DNA from: an uncultured Sterolibacterium sp.
GTDB taxonomy: Bacteria > Pseudomonadota > Gammaproteobacteria > Burkholderiales > Rhodocyclaceae
Assembly (NCBI GenBank): GCA_903832735.1
Contig: CAILCO010000001.1
Location: 1 to 56,025 of the forward strand
Length of the DNA: 56,025 nucleotides
Direction: 5' to 3'
This document shows positions 40,784 through 51,629 of this stretch, piece by piece; positions within the stretch are counted from its first letter, which is position 1; each line of letters starts with the position of its first letter. The position numbers and the translations under genes were made by a program. The notes under the pieces were generated by a model. The model saw only the letters and a list, made by a program, of their open reading frames with translations. It made no database searches and was not told the DNA's origin.

Positions 40784-42027
40784 GCCTATTGCGAATCTAC
40801 TGTTCTTTAAATGACGCTGCGCAGACCTGCAGCTGGGCGCTGATCGATACCGGACGCGAAGCCGTGCTGGGCGAGGGCAGGCTGGCAGATTTGCCGCGCC
40901 GTGCCGAGCGCATTCAGCTGCTCATTCCCGCGACACAGGTGCTGATCACCCGCGTCCGTTTGCCGCCTGCCGCCAGACGCCGTGGCGGATCCGTATTGGC
41001 TTTCGCGGTCGAGGAGGAAACGCTGGGTGAAGCTGACGCCAAGCAGGTGATCTGGCTAGGTTCGAAGACAGGCGAGGGCGATGACACGGCTATGCTCGCC
41101 GTCATCGACAGGAAAGGACTGCAAACCTGGCTCTCGGCCTGCGACGCGGCGGGCATCCGCAACCTGGAGCTGCATTGCGAAACCTTGCTGCTACCGCGCA
41201 GCGCAGGCGAATGGAGCCTGGCCTGGGATGGCCGGGAGGGTTTCCTGCGCTCTGCTGATCTCGAAGGTGCAGCGTGCGATTGCGGCGACCGCTCATCGCC
41301 GCCGCTGTCCCTCATGCTGATGCTCGAAGAGGCGGCCAGGCGCGGCGATGTCCCGGCAGCGATCGCGATCTACCTGACTGCCCCGGACGCCGCTCCCGAT
41401 CTCGCGGCGTGGCAGGCTGCGCTTGGCCTGCCCTTGCGCCTGGCCGGTTTCTGGGACTGGCGGAAAGCCTCGGCCGACGCCGGCATCGAGATGAAGCAGG
41501 AACGCCGGCCCTGGCGCGTCCCCCCCGCGGTCCTGGCGCGCCTTCGCCCGGCAGCCTGGATGGTCGGGCTGGCGCTGGCAGTCCACGCGGCGGCGCTGAT
41601 GACCGATTGGGCGCAACTGGCTGGACAGCAGAGGGCCTTGCGCCAGCGGATGGAATCGCGCTTTCGTGCCGCTTTCCCGGAAGCCGTCGCGGTGGTGGAC
41701 CCGGCTTTGCAGATGCGCCGCAAGCTTGCCGAAGGACGGCATGCTGCCGGTCTGCCTGACAGCGGGGATTTCCTCCCGATGATCGAAAAAGTGGCGCTCG
41801 CGCTAAAGGAGTTGCCGCCCGGTATGCTGCATATCGTTTCCTATGAGAGCGGGCGCATGACGCTGGAACTCGGCGCCCTGGAACAAGCCGCCCGACAGCG
41901 GATGCTGACACGACTTGCCGCCTCGGGCCTGAGCGTTGAAGACGCTCAGGCATCGGGCAACGCCATTCCGGGCGCTGCGAGCCGCGCTGCGGGCGGAATC
42001 GTCCGGTTCACGGTGAGGGCACTATGA
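40780..42027 (+). CDS. gspL: Type II secretion inner-membrane protein GspL
   Basis: A 415-residue protein with an actin-like cytoplasmic domain (1-250), one transmembrane helix near 260-285, and a periplasmic ferredoxin-like domain. It links GspE to the membrane platform. The start overlaps the gspK stop (ATGA); an in-frame ATG ten codons earlier would lie inside gspK. The sequence is divergent but its place and layout fit GspL. Confidence 0.92.
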   Translation: MSLLRIYCSLNDAAQTCSWALIDTGREAVLGEGRLADLPRRAERIQLLIPATQVLITRVRLPPAARRRGGSVLAFAVEEETLGEADAKQVIWLGSKTGEGDDTAMLAVIDRKGLQTWLSACDAAGIRNLELHCETLLLPRSAGEWSLAWDGREGFLRSADLEGAACDCGDRSSPPLSLMLMLEEAARRGDVPAAIAIYLTAPDAAPDLAAWQAALGLPLRLAGFWDWRKASADAGIEMKQERRPWRVPPAVLARLRPAAWMVGLALAVHAAALMTDWAQLAGQQRALRQRMESRFRAAFPEAVAVVDPALQMRRKLAEGRHAAGLPDSGDFLPMIEKVALALKELPPGMLHIVSYESGRMTLELGALEQAARQRMLTRLAASGLSVEDAQASGNAIPGAASRAAGGIVRFTVRAL

Positions 42028-42524
42028 ACGCACGGATCCGGCAACTCCGGCAAATCTGGCAGGCGCGGGCGCCGCGCGAGCGGCTGGCGATCATGGTATT
42101 GGCCTCGGCCATCGCACTGCTCCTGTATCTGTGGCTGCTGCAGTCGGCCGGCAGCGCGCGCCGGCAACTGGCTTCGTCGCTTGCCTCACTGCAAGCGCAG
42201 TCGGGCCGCCTCGATCGCGACGCCGCCGAGCTGCAGCGCTTGCGCGCCTTGCCGCCCGCGGCTCCCGCGCAAGGCGATCTGCGCAGCCTGGTGCAGGCGC
42301 AGGCCGGTGCCGCAGGGCTTTCCAGGGCGTTGCAGCGCATCGATGGAACGGACGCCAATCAGCTGCAAGTGGTCTTTGGCGCCGTAGCCTTCAGCGACTG
42401 GCTGGCCTGGGTCGCCACGTTACAGGCACAGCATGTCCGTCTCGATTCCTGCCGGATCGAAGCCTTGAGCACACCCGGGCTGGTCAGCGTAACCGCCACC
42501 CTGATCCGCGTCCGCCCTCAGTAA
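42024..42524 (+). CDS. gspM: Type II secretion protein GspM
   Basis: A 166-residue bitopic protein: short cytoplasmic N-terminus with A-P-R-E-R, transmembrane helix near 22-42, coiled segment, and a periplasmic domain with F-S-D-W-L-A-W-V-A-T-L, a GspM hallmark. It pairs with GspL. Start and stop overlap gspL and gspN by 4 and 1 nt. Confidence 0.93.
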   Translation: MNARIRQLRQIWQARAPRERLAIMVLASAIALLLYLWLLQSAGSARRQLASSLASLQAQSGRLDRDAAELQRLRALPPAAPAQGDLRSLVQAQAGAAGLSRALQRIDGTDANQLQVVFGAVAFSDWLAWVATLQAQHVRLDSCRIEALSTPGLVSVTATLIRVRPQ

Positions 42525-43276
42525 TGCGCTGGCGGCTCATCGCAGTCGGTGTCGCCGCGTACATTCTGGGGCTATTGATCATGGCGCCTGCAAGCCTGCT
42601 CGACGCAGCGTTGAAGCAGGCCAGCGATGGCCGGTTGCGCTTGTCCGAAGCGCAGGGCAGCCTGTGGTCGGGCAGTGGACAGATCGAGGTGCGCAATGCT
42701 GGCGGGGGCTCTTTCCAAAAAACCGGTATTGCAAAAAGTGTTTCCTGGCGTCTTCTGCCATCGTCCTGGCTGGGCGGCTCCGTGAATTGCGAAATCCATC
42801 TGGACCAGCTCGATAAGCCCATTGTCGTGGCGAAGTACTGGTCGCGATTCGAAGTGTCCGATGCCGACCTCAGCCTGCCGGCGACAGCGCTGGGGCTGGC
42901 GCTGCCCAAGCTGGCGCCGCTCGGTCTGGGCGGCGAAGTGGCGGTCCATGTCGCGCATCTAGCGGTCGGGAACTCGGCTATCAAGGGCAATGCCACGCTA
43001 CTCTGGCGCGGCGCCAGTTCGGCGCTGAGCAGCGTCACGCCGCTCGGCGACTATGAATTGAATCTTGATGGCAATGGCGCTGCGCTGCATGCCACGCTGC
43101 GCACCTTGAAGGGACCGTTGCAACTTGACGGGCAGGGGGCCTGGGCTGACGGAACCGCCCCGGTGCTCCAGGTGCGGGCACGGATTGGACCAGAACAGGT
43201 TGAACAGCTTTCGCCGCTACTGCGCCTGATCTCGATCGAGCGCCGCGAGGGGGAATTCGAACTGCAGTTGCGCTGA
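42524..43276 (+). CDS. gspN: Type II secretion protein GspN
   Basis: A 250-residue protein with an N-terminal transmembrane helix and the GspN marks P-A-S-L-L-D, A-x-G-S-L-W-S-G and W-R-L-L-P-S-S-W-L. GspN is an accessory, often dispensable part. ATG 42524 overlaps the gspM stop by one base. It is the last gene of the plus-strand operon and converges with the MerR-cyclase gene 21 bp away. Confidence 0.93.
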   Translation: MRWRLIAVGVAAYILGLLIMAPASLLDAALKQASDGRLRLSEAQGSLWSGSGQIEVRNAGGGSFQKTGIAKSVSWRLLPSSWLGGSVNCEIHLDQLDKPIVVAKYWSRFEVSDADLSLPATALGLALPKLAPLGLGGEVAVHVAHLAVGNSAIKGNATLLWRGASSALSSVTPLGDYELNLDGNGAALHATLRTLKGPLQLDGQGAWADGTAPVLQVRARIGPEQVEQLSPLLRLISIERREGEFELQLR

Positions 43277-43297
43277 GCTGCGGATTCCGCCAGCCGC

Positions 43298-44965
<1,668 letters not shown>

Positions 44966-44966
44966 G

Positions 44967-45863
44967 ATGGATATCTTCATCAGCCTGCCGGCGCAGACCC
45001 TGGAACTCTTCGATGCCAGCCTGTTGCTCAGGCGTTACGCGGTGTCGACGGCGAAGAACGGCCCCGGCGAACAAAACGGCAGCTATCGGACGCCGCGCGG
45101 ACGGCATATCATCCGCGCCAAGATCGGCGGCAACTGCCCGGAAAACTCGGTCTTTGTCAGGCGCCGGCTCACCGGCGAAGTGTGGACGCCGGAACTGGCC
45201 GAACAATTTCCCGGCCGCGATTGGATGCTCAGCCGCATTCTCTGGCTTTCGGGCAAGGAACCCGGCCACAATCGGCTAGGCACGGTCGATACCATGCGCC
45301 GCTACATCTATTTGCACGGCAGCCCCGATACGGCAAGGATGGGCGAGCCCGGCTCGATTGGCTGCGTACGCATGAGGAACCGGGACATCATCGAACTTTT
45401 CGATCGCGTGCCCCCCTATACCGCCGTGAATATTGGCGACTATCGCGTCAGTAGCGGTGCCTGGACAGATCTCGGGACTTTGGCCCGGCCGCTCAGGCAG
45501 GAAGTGTTCGTGCAGGAGCAGGGCGTGCCGCTGGAACTGGAAAGCGATGGCTTTGATGCCAGCGCGCTTCACGCCCTGGCGCGCGACGCCACGGGCAAGG
45601 CGATAGGTACCGGCCGCCTGAAGAGCGATGGGCGCATCGGACGCATGGCGGTTCTGCCCGAATGGCGCAGCAAAGGCGTCGGCACAGAACTGCTGCGCTG
45701 CCTGATGACGGCCGCGCGCGCTGCCGGCATGCGTCACCTGGCACTATCGGCCCAGAGTCACGCCGTCGCCTTCTACAGCCGTTTCGGCTTCGCGATAGTA
45801 GGCGAAGAATATCTCGAAGCCGGCATCCGCCACGTCAAGATGAGTTGTCCTGTTCCAGACTGA
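44967..45863 (+). CDS. L,D-transpeptidase (YkuD)-GNAT acetyltransferase fusion
   Basis: A 298-residue two-domain protein. Residues 1-150 form a YkuD-type domain with the catalytic set in YLHGSPDT (about 114-121) and GSIGCVRM (129-136, Cys nucleophile). Residues 155-298 form a GNAT domain with R-Q-E-V-F-V-x-E-Q-G-V-P near its start, the acetyl-CoA loop R-S-K-G-V-G near 234, and A-V-A-F-Y-S-R-F-G-F. There is no signal peptide, odd for a peptidoglycan-linking enzyme. It starts 2 nt after tadA ends and its 3' end overlaps the NRDE gene tail-to-tail by 29 bp. Confidence 0.88.
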   Translation: MDIFISLPAQTLELFDASLLLRRYAVSTAKNGPGEQNGSYRTPRGRHIIRAKIGGNCPENSVFVRRRLTGEVWTPELAEQFPGRDWMLSRILWLSGKEPGHNRLGTVDTMRRYIYLHGSPDTARMGEPGSIGCVRMRNRDIIELFDRVPPYTAVNIGDYRVSSGAWTDLGTLARPLRQEVFVQEQGVPLELESDGFDASALHALARDATGKAIGTGRLKSDGRIGRMAVLPEWRSKGVGTELLRCLMTAARAAGMRHLALSAQSHAVAFYSRFGFAIVGEEYLEAGIRHVKMSCPVPD

Positions 45864-46623
45864 AACGGAAACGATTGCGGCCGGCTACCCGCGCGCCCGG
45901 CAAATAGCTCAATTCATCGAAGGAAATGAGTCCTTCGCGGTCTTGCAGCAGCACGGTGGATGAACGCGTCCCGTAATTCGGCGCGCGCACGAAGGCGGCC
46001 GAGAACGTTCGTTCCCATTCCAGACTGACCCCGGTGCGCGGCAGGCTGTCATCTTCGTGCACCCTATCGTCCCTGAGCAGATCGAACAGCGGCGCTTCCG
46101 CCGGCAAGGCATCGAGTGCCCGGGCCAGTTCCGACTTGCCCTGTGCCACCTTGGGCCACGGGGTGTCGAGTAAATGATTGCTAAGACCGTAGATACCGGG
46201 GTCCAGGCGGCGAGGTTGCCCGCCGCGGTTGGAGAAATGCCAGAGCCCCTGGTCCATGGTCCCGCAGACCAGATTGAAGCCATTGTAGGACTTGGCAGCA
46301 GGCGCGAGCGCCGCTAGGTAATCCTCTGCATTTGCGCTGCCGGTCAGAAAGTCACTGACCAGTCCGCCGCGCGAGGGCGGATTGGCCTCATGGTCAGGCG
46401 CTTGCCTGGGTTCCCGAAAATTGGTCAGGGCGGCGAAGCGTCCGCGCCTGGTCACACCCATCCAAGTGCCGCCGGCGTCAAGGTCGCGGCCGGCCAGGAG
46501 GGCCGGAGCCTGCTCCCAGTAGGATGCCGGCGCCGTTGGACGGGCGAAGAGTTCGTCGCGGTTGGCGGCGACCACCAGCGGATAGCCGGGATGACAGCGC
46601 CAGGCCAGCAGGATCAGGCACAC
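45835..46623 (-). CDS. NRDE / TANGO2-family protein
   Basis: A 262-residue protein beginning M-C-L-I-L-L-A-W and carrying the name-giving A-N-R-D-E, then G-G-T-W-M-G and F-A-A-L-T-N-F-R. The family has an Ntn-hydrolase-like start with Cys2, but its bacterial role is unknown; the human relative TANGO2 is tied to lipid and heme handling. It lies 84 bp downstream of ygfZ on the same strand. Confidence 0.93.
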   Translation of the reverse strand: MCLILLAWRCHPGYPLVVAANRDELFARPTAPASYWEQAPALLAGRDLDAGGTWMGVTRRGRFAALTNFREPRQAPDHEANPPSRGGLVSDFLTGSANAEDYLAALAPAAKSYNGFNLVCGTMDQGLWHFSNRGGQPRRLDPGIYGLSNHLLDTPWPKVAQGKSELARALDALPAEAPLFDLLRDDRVHEDDSLPRTGVSLEWERTFSAAFVRAPNYGTRSSTVLLQDREGLISFDELSYLPGARVAGRNRFRFSLEQDNSS

Positions 46624-46655
46624 GGTCGGTACGGTAGGGCCGCCCCAACGTACTG

Positions 46656-46706
46656 ACCCGCCCCCTCGGGGGGCAGCGAACGAAGTGAGCGTGGGGGCAG
46701 TTTCAT
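46656..46706. repeat. GC-rich intergenic repeat next to ygfZ
   Basis: The element has a short hairpin (CCCCCTCGGGGGG) and then GCAGCGAACGAAGTGAGCGT and GGGGGCAG. This exact layout is common between genes in Burkholderiales and related betaproteobacteria. It sits directly after the ygfZ stop and may end or stabilise that transcript. Recognition is from memory of the motif; copy number is not visible. Confidence 0.65.
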
Positions 46707-46707
46707 C

Positions 46708-47739
46708 CTAGGCCGCTTCGGCGCCGGGGAGTTCGTAGGGTAGCGGCAGGAAGATCAGGCGCGGACCGACTGGATTGTCAAGATGCACCTCTCCGGCATC
46801 ACGGCAGGTGGACTGCACTACCGCCAGGGCTTCATAGCCACCCAGCGGCGAGGGCGCGGCCAGGACGATGGCGCCGCATGCTTGCTCCCCGGTTTCCGGC
46901 GCAAACAGGGGCGCGCCTGAGAGTGGCAGAGTGCCTGTGCCTTCGATGCGGGCGCGATACATGCGGCGCTTGATTTTGCCGAGATACTGGGTGCGTGCGA
47001 CGATTTCCTGTCCCGGATAACAGCCCTTGTTGAAGCTGACGCCGCCGATCAGTTCGAAATTCACCATCTGCGGCACGAATTGCTCCTGCGTCGCCGCCGT
47101 AACGCAGGGTATGCCGGCGACGATCTCAAGCCATTGCCAGGCGGCAAGACCTGCCGGACGGGCGTGGCGTGCAAGCTGCAGCCACACGGATTCGGCCTCG
47201 GCGATGGAAACGGCGAGCAGATGGCGATCGCCGCCCAGGCTGATGACCCGGCAGTCGCCGGCCGCTGTCATCGTCATCGGCGTGCTCGACCCCACCCCGA
47301 GGGCCGCCAGAGCCGCCGCCGCTTTGGGTCCGGAAAGGCCGAGCAGCACGATTTGCTGGCTCTCATCGGTGAGCCTGACCTTTGCGCGCAGGACGTACAT
47401 CGAGAGCTTTTTCAGGATGGCCGGCAGGAGCTCGGCCGATACCGCGATTTGGATTCCGCCCTCGCCGTGCCACATCAGCAAACTCGCCAGCAGTCGCCCC
47501 TTGGCGCTGCAAATGCCGCTGCGGCGGGCTTCGTCAGACGGCAGCGTCTTGACGTCGCTGCAAAGCAGGTTGTTGAGAAAAGTGACGGCATCTTCGCCGC
47601 TCGCTCTGATCAGTCCGAGGTCAGCGAGAGGACAGATGATCGTGGCGGAGCGGGCGCTAGCCAGTTCGCCCTCGGGGTCGCCGAAGTCGCGAAACTCGTG
47701 GCGGGCGCCTTGTTGCACGAGAAAATCAGTCCAGTTCAT
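46708..47739 (-). CDS. ygfZ: Folate-binding Fe-S maintenance protein YgfZ
   Basis: A 343-residue protein related to the glycine-cleavage T protein, which helps Fe-S enzyme repair with folate. The signature is intact: F-N-K-G-C-Y-P-G-Q-E-I-V-A-R-T-Q-Y. ATG 47739 is used; the same frame is open for 90 further codons only as an antisense shadow of mltG. It is divergent from mltG with 69 bp between. Confidence 0.95.
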   Translation of the reverse strand: MNWTDFLVQQGARHEFRDFGDPEGELASARSATIICPLADLGLIRASGEDAVTFLNNLLCSDVKTLPSDEARRSGICSAKGRLLASLLMWHGEGGIQIAVSAELLPAILKKLSMYVLRAKVRLTDESQQIVLLGLSGPKAAAALAALGVGSSTPMTMTAAGDCRVISLGGDRHLLAVSIAEAESVWLQLARHARPAGLAAWQWLEIVAGIPCVTAATQEQFVPQMVNFELIGGVSFNKGCYPGQEIVARTQYLGKIKRRMYRARIEGTGTLPLSGAPLFAPETGEQACGAIVLAAPSPLGGYEALAVVQSTCRDAGEVHLDNPVGPRLIFLPLPYELPGAEAA

Positions 47740-47808
47740 ATTCGGGCATATTAGGTTTGGGAGGCTTGCGTTATTATAGCGCCCGCAACTATCAGCCCTC
47801 TCTGTCCG

Positions 47809-48810
47809 ATGCCTTTGTTGCGACTCCTCAAACGTTTGCTGCTTCTGCTCGTCGCCGGCGCGATTGCCGCTGCCGGCGGTTTGACCTGGTTCGCACTCAA
47901 GCCGCTGCCCCTGCCGACCAGTCCGCGCGAGTTCAGCATACCCTTTGGCCTGAGTCTGCGGGGAGCTTCCCAACAGATGTCTGATGCCGGTCTCGGTTTC
48001 GCTCCCTGGCAATTCACTCTGCTGGCGCGTCTCGCCGGCAAGGCGGCTGAGATCAAGGCGGGTAGTTATGAGGTGAGTCAGGGGATCACGCCCTGGCTAC
48101 TGCTGGAAAAGCTGACGCGCGGCGATGTCACCCAGGCCGAGCTCCTTCTTGTCGAGGGCAAGACCTTCCGTCAGTTGCGCGAAGAGCTCGATGCCCACCC
48201 GGCACTGCAACATGACACGACCGGACTGAGCGATGCAGCGATCCTTACCCAGTTGGGTGCGGTCGAAAGCCATGCCGAGGGACTGTTCTTTCCCGACACC
48301 TATCTTTTTACCAAAAGATCCAGTGACCTGGAGATCCTCCGGCGCGCCTATCGCGCGATGCAGCGGCGACTCGATTCCGAATGGCAGCGGCGCGATCCGG
48401 AGGTGCCGTTCAAGACCCCATACGAAGCATTGATCATGGCCTCGATCGTCGAAAAGGAAACCGGCCGTGCGGCCGATCGGGAGCAGATCGCCGCGGTCTT
48501 CGCCAACCGCTTGCGCCTGGGGATGCTGTTGCAGACCGATCCGACGGTGATCTACGGATTGGGCAAAGGTTTCGACGGCAGTTTGCACCGGCGCGACCTC
48601 ACCACCGACACGCCCTACAATACCTATACGAGGGGCGGCCTGCCGCCGACGCCGATCGCCATGCCCGGCTTGGCGGCTTTGCAGGCGGCCTTGCATCCGC
48701 CCAAGAGCGCCATGCTGTATTTCGTGGCACGCGGCGACGGCTCGAGCGAGTTCTCGCATACCCTGGACGAGCATAATCGGGCAGTAGCGAAATATCGGAG
48801 GGGAAGATAG
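47809..48810 (+). CDS. mltG: Endolytic murein transglycosylase
   Basis: The 333-residue membrane enzyme cleaves nascent glycan strands and so ends their growth. It has an N-terminal transmembrane helix (about 8-30), a LysM-like region, and the YceG domain with the catalytic Glu in A-S-I-V-E-K-E-T-G, then L-Q-T-D-P-T-V-I-Y-G and N-T-Y-x-x-x-G-L-P-P-x-P-I. It starts the mltG-tmk-holB-pilZ-tatD group, an order common in proteobacteria. Confidence 0.95.
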   Translation: MPLLRLLKRLLLLLVAGAIAAAGGLTWFALKPLPLPTSPREFSIPFGLSLRGASQQMSDAGLGFAPWQFTLLARLAGKAAEIKAGSYEVSQGITPWLLLEKLTRGDVTQAELLLVEGKTFRQLREELDAHPALQHDTTGLSDAAILTQLGAVESHAEGLFFPDTYLFTKRSSDLEILRRAYRAMQRRLDSEWQRRDPEVPFKTPYEALIMASIVEKETGRAADREQIAAVFANRLRLGMLLQTDPTVIYGLGKGFDGSLHRRDLTTDTPYNTYTRGGLPPTPIAMPGLAALQAALHPPKSAMLYFVARGDGSSEFSHTLDEHNRAVAKYRRGR

Positions 48811-48813
48811 GCG

Positions 48814-49428
48814 ATGCGCGGCAAGTTCATCACCCTGGAAGGCATTGATGGAGCAGGAAAGTCCACCCACCACGGCTGGCTCGTGGACGCCTTGCGTCAA
48901 CGCGGCATAACGCTGGTGGCAACGCGCGAACCGGGTGGCACGCCGCTCGGCGAGAAGCTTAGGGGACTACTGCTGACCGAGAGCATGCACCTCGAAACCG
49001 AGGCGCTGTTGATGTTTGCGGCGCGCCGCGAGCATCTCGACAAGCTGATATTGCCGGCACTGGAGCGAGGCGACTGGGTGCTTTCGGACCGCTTCAGCGA
49101 TGCCAGCTTCGCCTACCAGGGCGGCGGCAGGGGGCTGTCACGGGAAAAACTGGAGACCATGGAGGCCTGGGTGCAGGGCGACTTGCGGCCGGATCTCACC
49201 CTGCTCTTCGATGTGCCGACGGAGGTGGCCCGCGCGCGGCTGGCCGCAGCCGGCAATTCCCCGGATCGCTTCGAACGGGAGCAACAGGAGTTTTTTGAGC
49301 GGGTGCGACTGGCCTATCTCGACCGGGCGCAACGCGAGCCCCGGCGGATCGTCCGGATTGACGCCACCCGGCCGGTGGCGGAAATCAGGGTGGAACTGGA
49401 AAAAGTCCTCGAAATGCTATGGCGATGA
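48814..49428 (+). CDS. tmk: Thymidylate kinase
   Basis: The 204-residue enzyme phosphorylates dTMP to dTDP. The P-loop is G-I-D-G-A-G-K-S-T, followed by T-R-E-P-G-G-T and S-D-R-F-x-D-A-S-x-A-Y-Q-G. The lid reads [13 protein letters not shown]. It starts 3 nt after mltG and its end overlaps holB. Confidence 0.97.
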   Translation: MRGKFITLEGIDGAGKSTHHGWLVDALRQRGITLVATREPGGTPLGEKLRGLLLTESMHLETEALLMFAARREHLDKLILPALERGDWVLSDRFSDASFAYQGGGRGLSREKLETMEAWVQGDLRPDLTLLFDVPTEVARARLAAAGNSPDRFEREQQEFFERVRLAYLDRAQREPRRIVRIDATRPVAEIRVELEKVLEMLWR

Positions 49429-50474
49429 CCCTGTTCGACTGGCATAAGCCGCTCTGGCAGCGACTCCTGGCGGATCCTGAAAAACTTCCCCATGCCCTGC
49501 TCCTGGCAGGCCCGGAGGGTTTGGGCAAGCTCGCATTTGCTCAGGCCCTGGCGGCGCGCCTGCTTTGCGAGCAGGCGCCGGTGGAGTCCGACGGCGTCGC
49601 CTGCGGCCACTGTACCGCCTGCATCTGGCTGGCCTCCGGCAATCATCCGGACTTACGCTTGATACAGCCGGAGGAGGCCGATGAGAGCGATGAGGCAGGC
49701 GGCGATGCGTCACTTCAGGCGGCACCGCGCAAACCCGGACAAGGCCAGATCCGGGTCGATCAGATTCGTGCGCTTGAGGATTTCGTGTTCGTCGGCAGTC
49801 ACCGTCACGGCAAACGGGTTGCGCTGATTTCGCCTGCCGAGTTGATGAATCCGGCTGGGGCGAATTGCCTTCTTAAAATACTTGAAGAACCTCCTGCAGG
49901 TGTTTATTTTATATTAGTATCATCTCATTGGCGACGTCTCTTGCCTACCGTTCTGAGCCGTTGCCGCAGTATTCATTTCGGTCGCCCGGACCAGGCTGCC
50001 GCCGAGCGCTGGCTGGCCGGGCAAGGGGTTTCGGCTGCGGCGGAACTGCTCCAACTGGCGGGCGGTGCTCCCCTGATCGCCGCCGCCTGGGCGGAGCAAG
50101 GCCGCTTGGATGCCTACCGCAAAGTCATCGCGACACTCGCCGAAAAGCCTGTCGATCCCGTGGCCATGGCGGCAAAGTGGGCGACACTGCTCAAGACCGA
50201 CCAGGAATTCGCCTTGCCGCAACTGGTCGAGGCCGTGCAGAAATGGGTATTCGACTTGGGCCTGATGAAGATCGCCGGCGCCTGTCGTTATCACGAAGCC
50301 TGGCGGAGCCAGTTGGAGAAGCTGGCGGCAACGGCTTCGGGCAGCGGACTCATGGCCTGCTACAATGACCTCTTGAGGATACGCGCCGTGGCGCGGCATC
50401 CGCTCAACACGCAGTTGTTTCTCGAGGATATGGCGGCTCGCTATCTGCGGGCGCTGACGACAGGTAGATCATGA
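49419..50474 (+). CDS. holB: DNA polymerase III delta-prime subunit
   Basis: A 351-residue clamp-loader subunit. The P-loop position reads G-P-E-G-L-G-K-L, without the usual Ser/Thr, as is tolerated for delta-prime, which does not need ATP hydrolysis. A zinc module (C-x8-C-x2-C-x2-C type, C-G-H-C-T-A-C) and [11 protein letters not shown] are present. The region 49870-49925 is notably AT-rich. Starts at 49419 and 49425 are both possible; the latter makes an ATGA overlap with tmk. Confidence 0.94.
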   Translation: MAMTLFDWHKPLWQRLLADPEKLPHALLLAGPEGLGKLAFAQALAARLLCEQAPVESDGVACGHCTACIWLASGNHPDLRLIQPEEADESDEAGGDASLQAAPRKPGQGQIRVDQIRALEDFVFVGSHRHGKRVALISPAELMNPAGANCLLKILEEPPAGVYFILVSSHWRRLLPTVLSRCRSIHFGRPDQAAAERWLAGQGVSAAAELLQLAGGAPLIAAAWAEQGRLDAYRKVIATLAEKPVDPVAMAAKWATLLKTDQEFALPQLVEAVQKWVFDLGLMKIAGACRYHEAWRSQLEKLAATASGSGLMACYNDLLRIRAVARHPLNTQLFLEDMAARYLRALTTGRS

Positions 50475-50842
50475 GCGATCAGGCGGCACCCCCTCCGAGC
50501 GCCGCGCGGCCGGGCGTACTCTCTCTCAATATCAGTTCGAAGACGGCGTTGTTTACGGCTTACATGCCTTTCCTGAAGCGCGGCGGGCTGTTCATCCCGA
50601 CCACCAGAGCCTACGCGCTCGGCGACGAGGTCTTCATGCTGCTGACGCTGATGGACGAGCACGCCCGCCTGCAGATTGCCGGCACCGTGGTCTGGGTCAC
50701 ACCGGCCGGGGCGCAGGGCAGCAAGACCCAGGGTATCGGCATCCAGTTCAGCGACGATCAGAGCGGCCAGGCCGCCCGAGCAAAAATCGAGGCGCTGCTG
50801 GAGACTCATGCCAGTTCAAATCGGCAGACCCATTCGCTCTGA
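50471..50842 (+). CDS. pilZ: PilZ-domain protein (type IV pilus PilZ-like)
   Basis: A 123-residue protein that matches PilZ of type IV pilus assembly: R-P-G-V-L-S-L-N-I, Y-M-P-F-L-K-R-G-G-L-F-I-P-T, and T-P-x-G-A-Q-G-x-x-x-Q-G-I-G-I-Q-F. It lacks the RxxxR c-di-GMP motif, as PilZ proper does. It overlaps holB by 4 nt (ATGA). Pilus genes are not in the window. Confidence 0.93.
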   Translation: MSDQAAPPPSAARPGVLSLNISSKTALFTAYMPFLKRGGLFIPTTRAYALGDEVFMLLTLMDEHARLQIAGTVVWVTPAGAQGSKTQGIGIQFSDDQSGQAARAKIEALLETHASSNRQTHSL

Positions 50843-50849
50843 ACCGGCG

Positions 50850-51629
50850 ATGCTGGTCGATTCACATTGCCACCTCGACTTCCCCGAATTGGCCGGGAGA
50901 ATAGACCAGATTCTCGAATCGATGGCCGCGGCCGGCGTCGCCCATGCCCTCTGCGCCAGCGTCAGCATGGAACGTTTCCCGGGCATGCTCGCGCTGGTGA
51001 CGGCGCACCCGGAATTGTTTGCCGCGGTCGGCGTGCATCCCGACACGCGCGAGGCTGCCGAACCTGATATCGCTTCCCTGGTCGAACTGGCGAGCCACCC
51101 CAAGGTGGTGGCCGTCGGTGAGACGGGCCTCGATTATTTTCGTCAGGAAGGCGATCTGGAATGGCAGCGGGACCGCTTCCGCACCCATATCCGGGCCGCC
51201 AGACTGTCAGGCAAGCCATTGATCATCCACACCAGGGCCGCCGCCGCCGACACCCTGCGCCTGATGCGCGAGGAAGGCGCAGAACTGGCTGGCGGGGTGA
51301 TGCACTGTTTCACCGAGACGCTGGAGGTGGCCGAAGCCGCGATGGCAATGGGCTTTTGCATCTCCTTTTCCGGCATCGTCACCTTCAAGAATGCGCAAGA
51401 TTTGAAGGAACTGGTCAGACAGTTGCCGTTGGAGCGCATTCTGATCGAGACCGACTCCCCGTACCTTGCTCCGGTGCCAAACCGCGGCCGGATCAATGAA
51501 CCGGCCTATGTCTTGCACGTGGCGGAGGAGATCGCCCGATTGCGCGGCATCGCCATAGAAGAGGTGGCCCGGGTCACCACGGAGAATTTTTTCAGGCTGT
51601 TTCCTGCGGCGCAAGCCATATGCGACTGA
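50850..51629 (+). CDS. TatD-family metal-dependent hydrolase (DNase)
   Basis: A 259-residue TIM-barrel hydrolase. Metal ligands are seen in D-S-H-C-H-L-D, G-E-T-G-L-D-Y, I-I-H-T-R, M-H-C-F-T-E and E-T-D-S-P-Y-L-A-P. By its place after pilZ it is the YcfH-type protein. ATG 50850 follows the pilZ stop by 7 nt; the frame is open upstream without similarity. The exact substrate is unsettled; DNase activity and D-aminoacyl hydrolysis are reported for relatives. Confidence 0.94.
   Translation: MLVDSHCHLDFPELAGRIDQILESMAAAGVAHALCASVSMERFPGMLALVTAHPELFAAVGVHPDTREAAEPDIASLVELASHPKVVAVGETGLDYFRQEGDLEWQRDRFRTHIRAARLSGKPLIIHTRAAAADTLRLMREEGAELAGGVMHCFTETLEVAEAAMAMGFCISFSGIVTFKNAQDLKELVRQLPLERILIETDSPYLAPVPNRGRINEPAYVLHVAEEIARLRGIAIEEVARVTTENFFRLFPAAQAICD

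Noticed and set aside
47740-48012. N-terminal extension of YgfZ by 91 residues
   Set aside because: It is antisense to the start of mltG and has no protein character; the YgfZ family starts near M-N-W.
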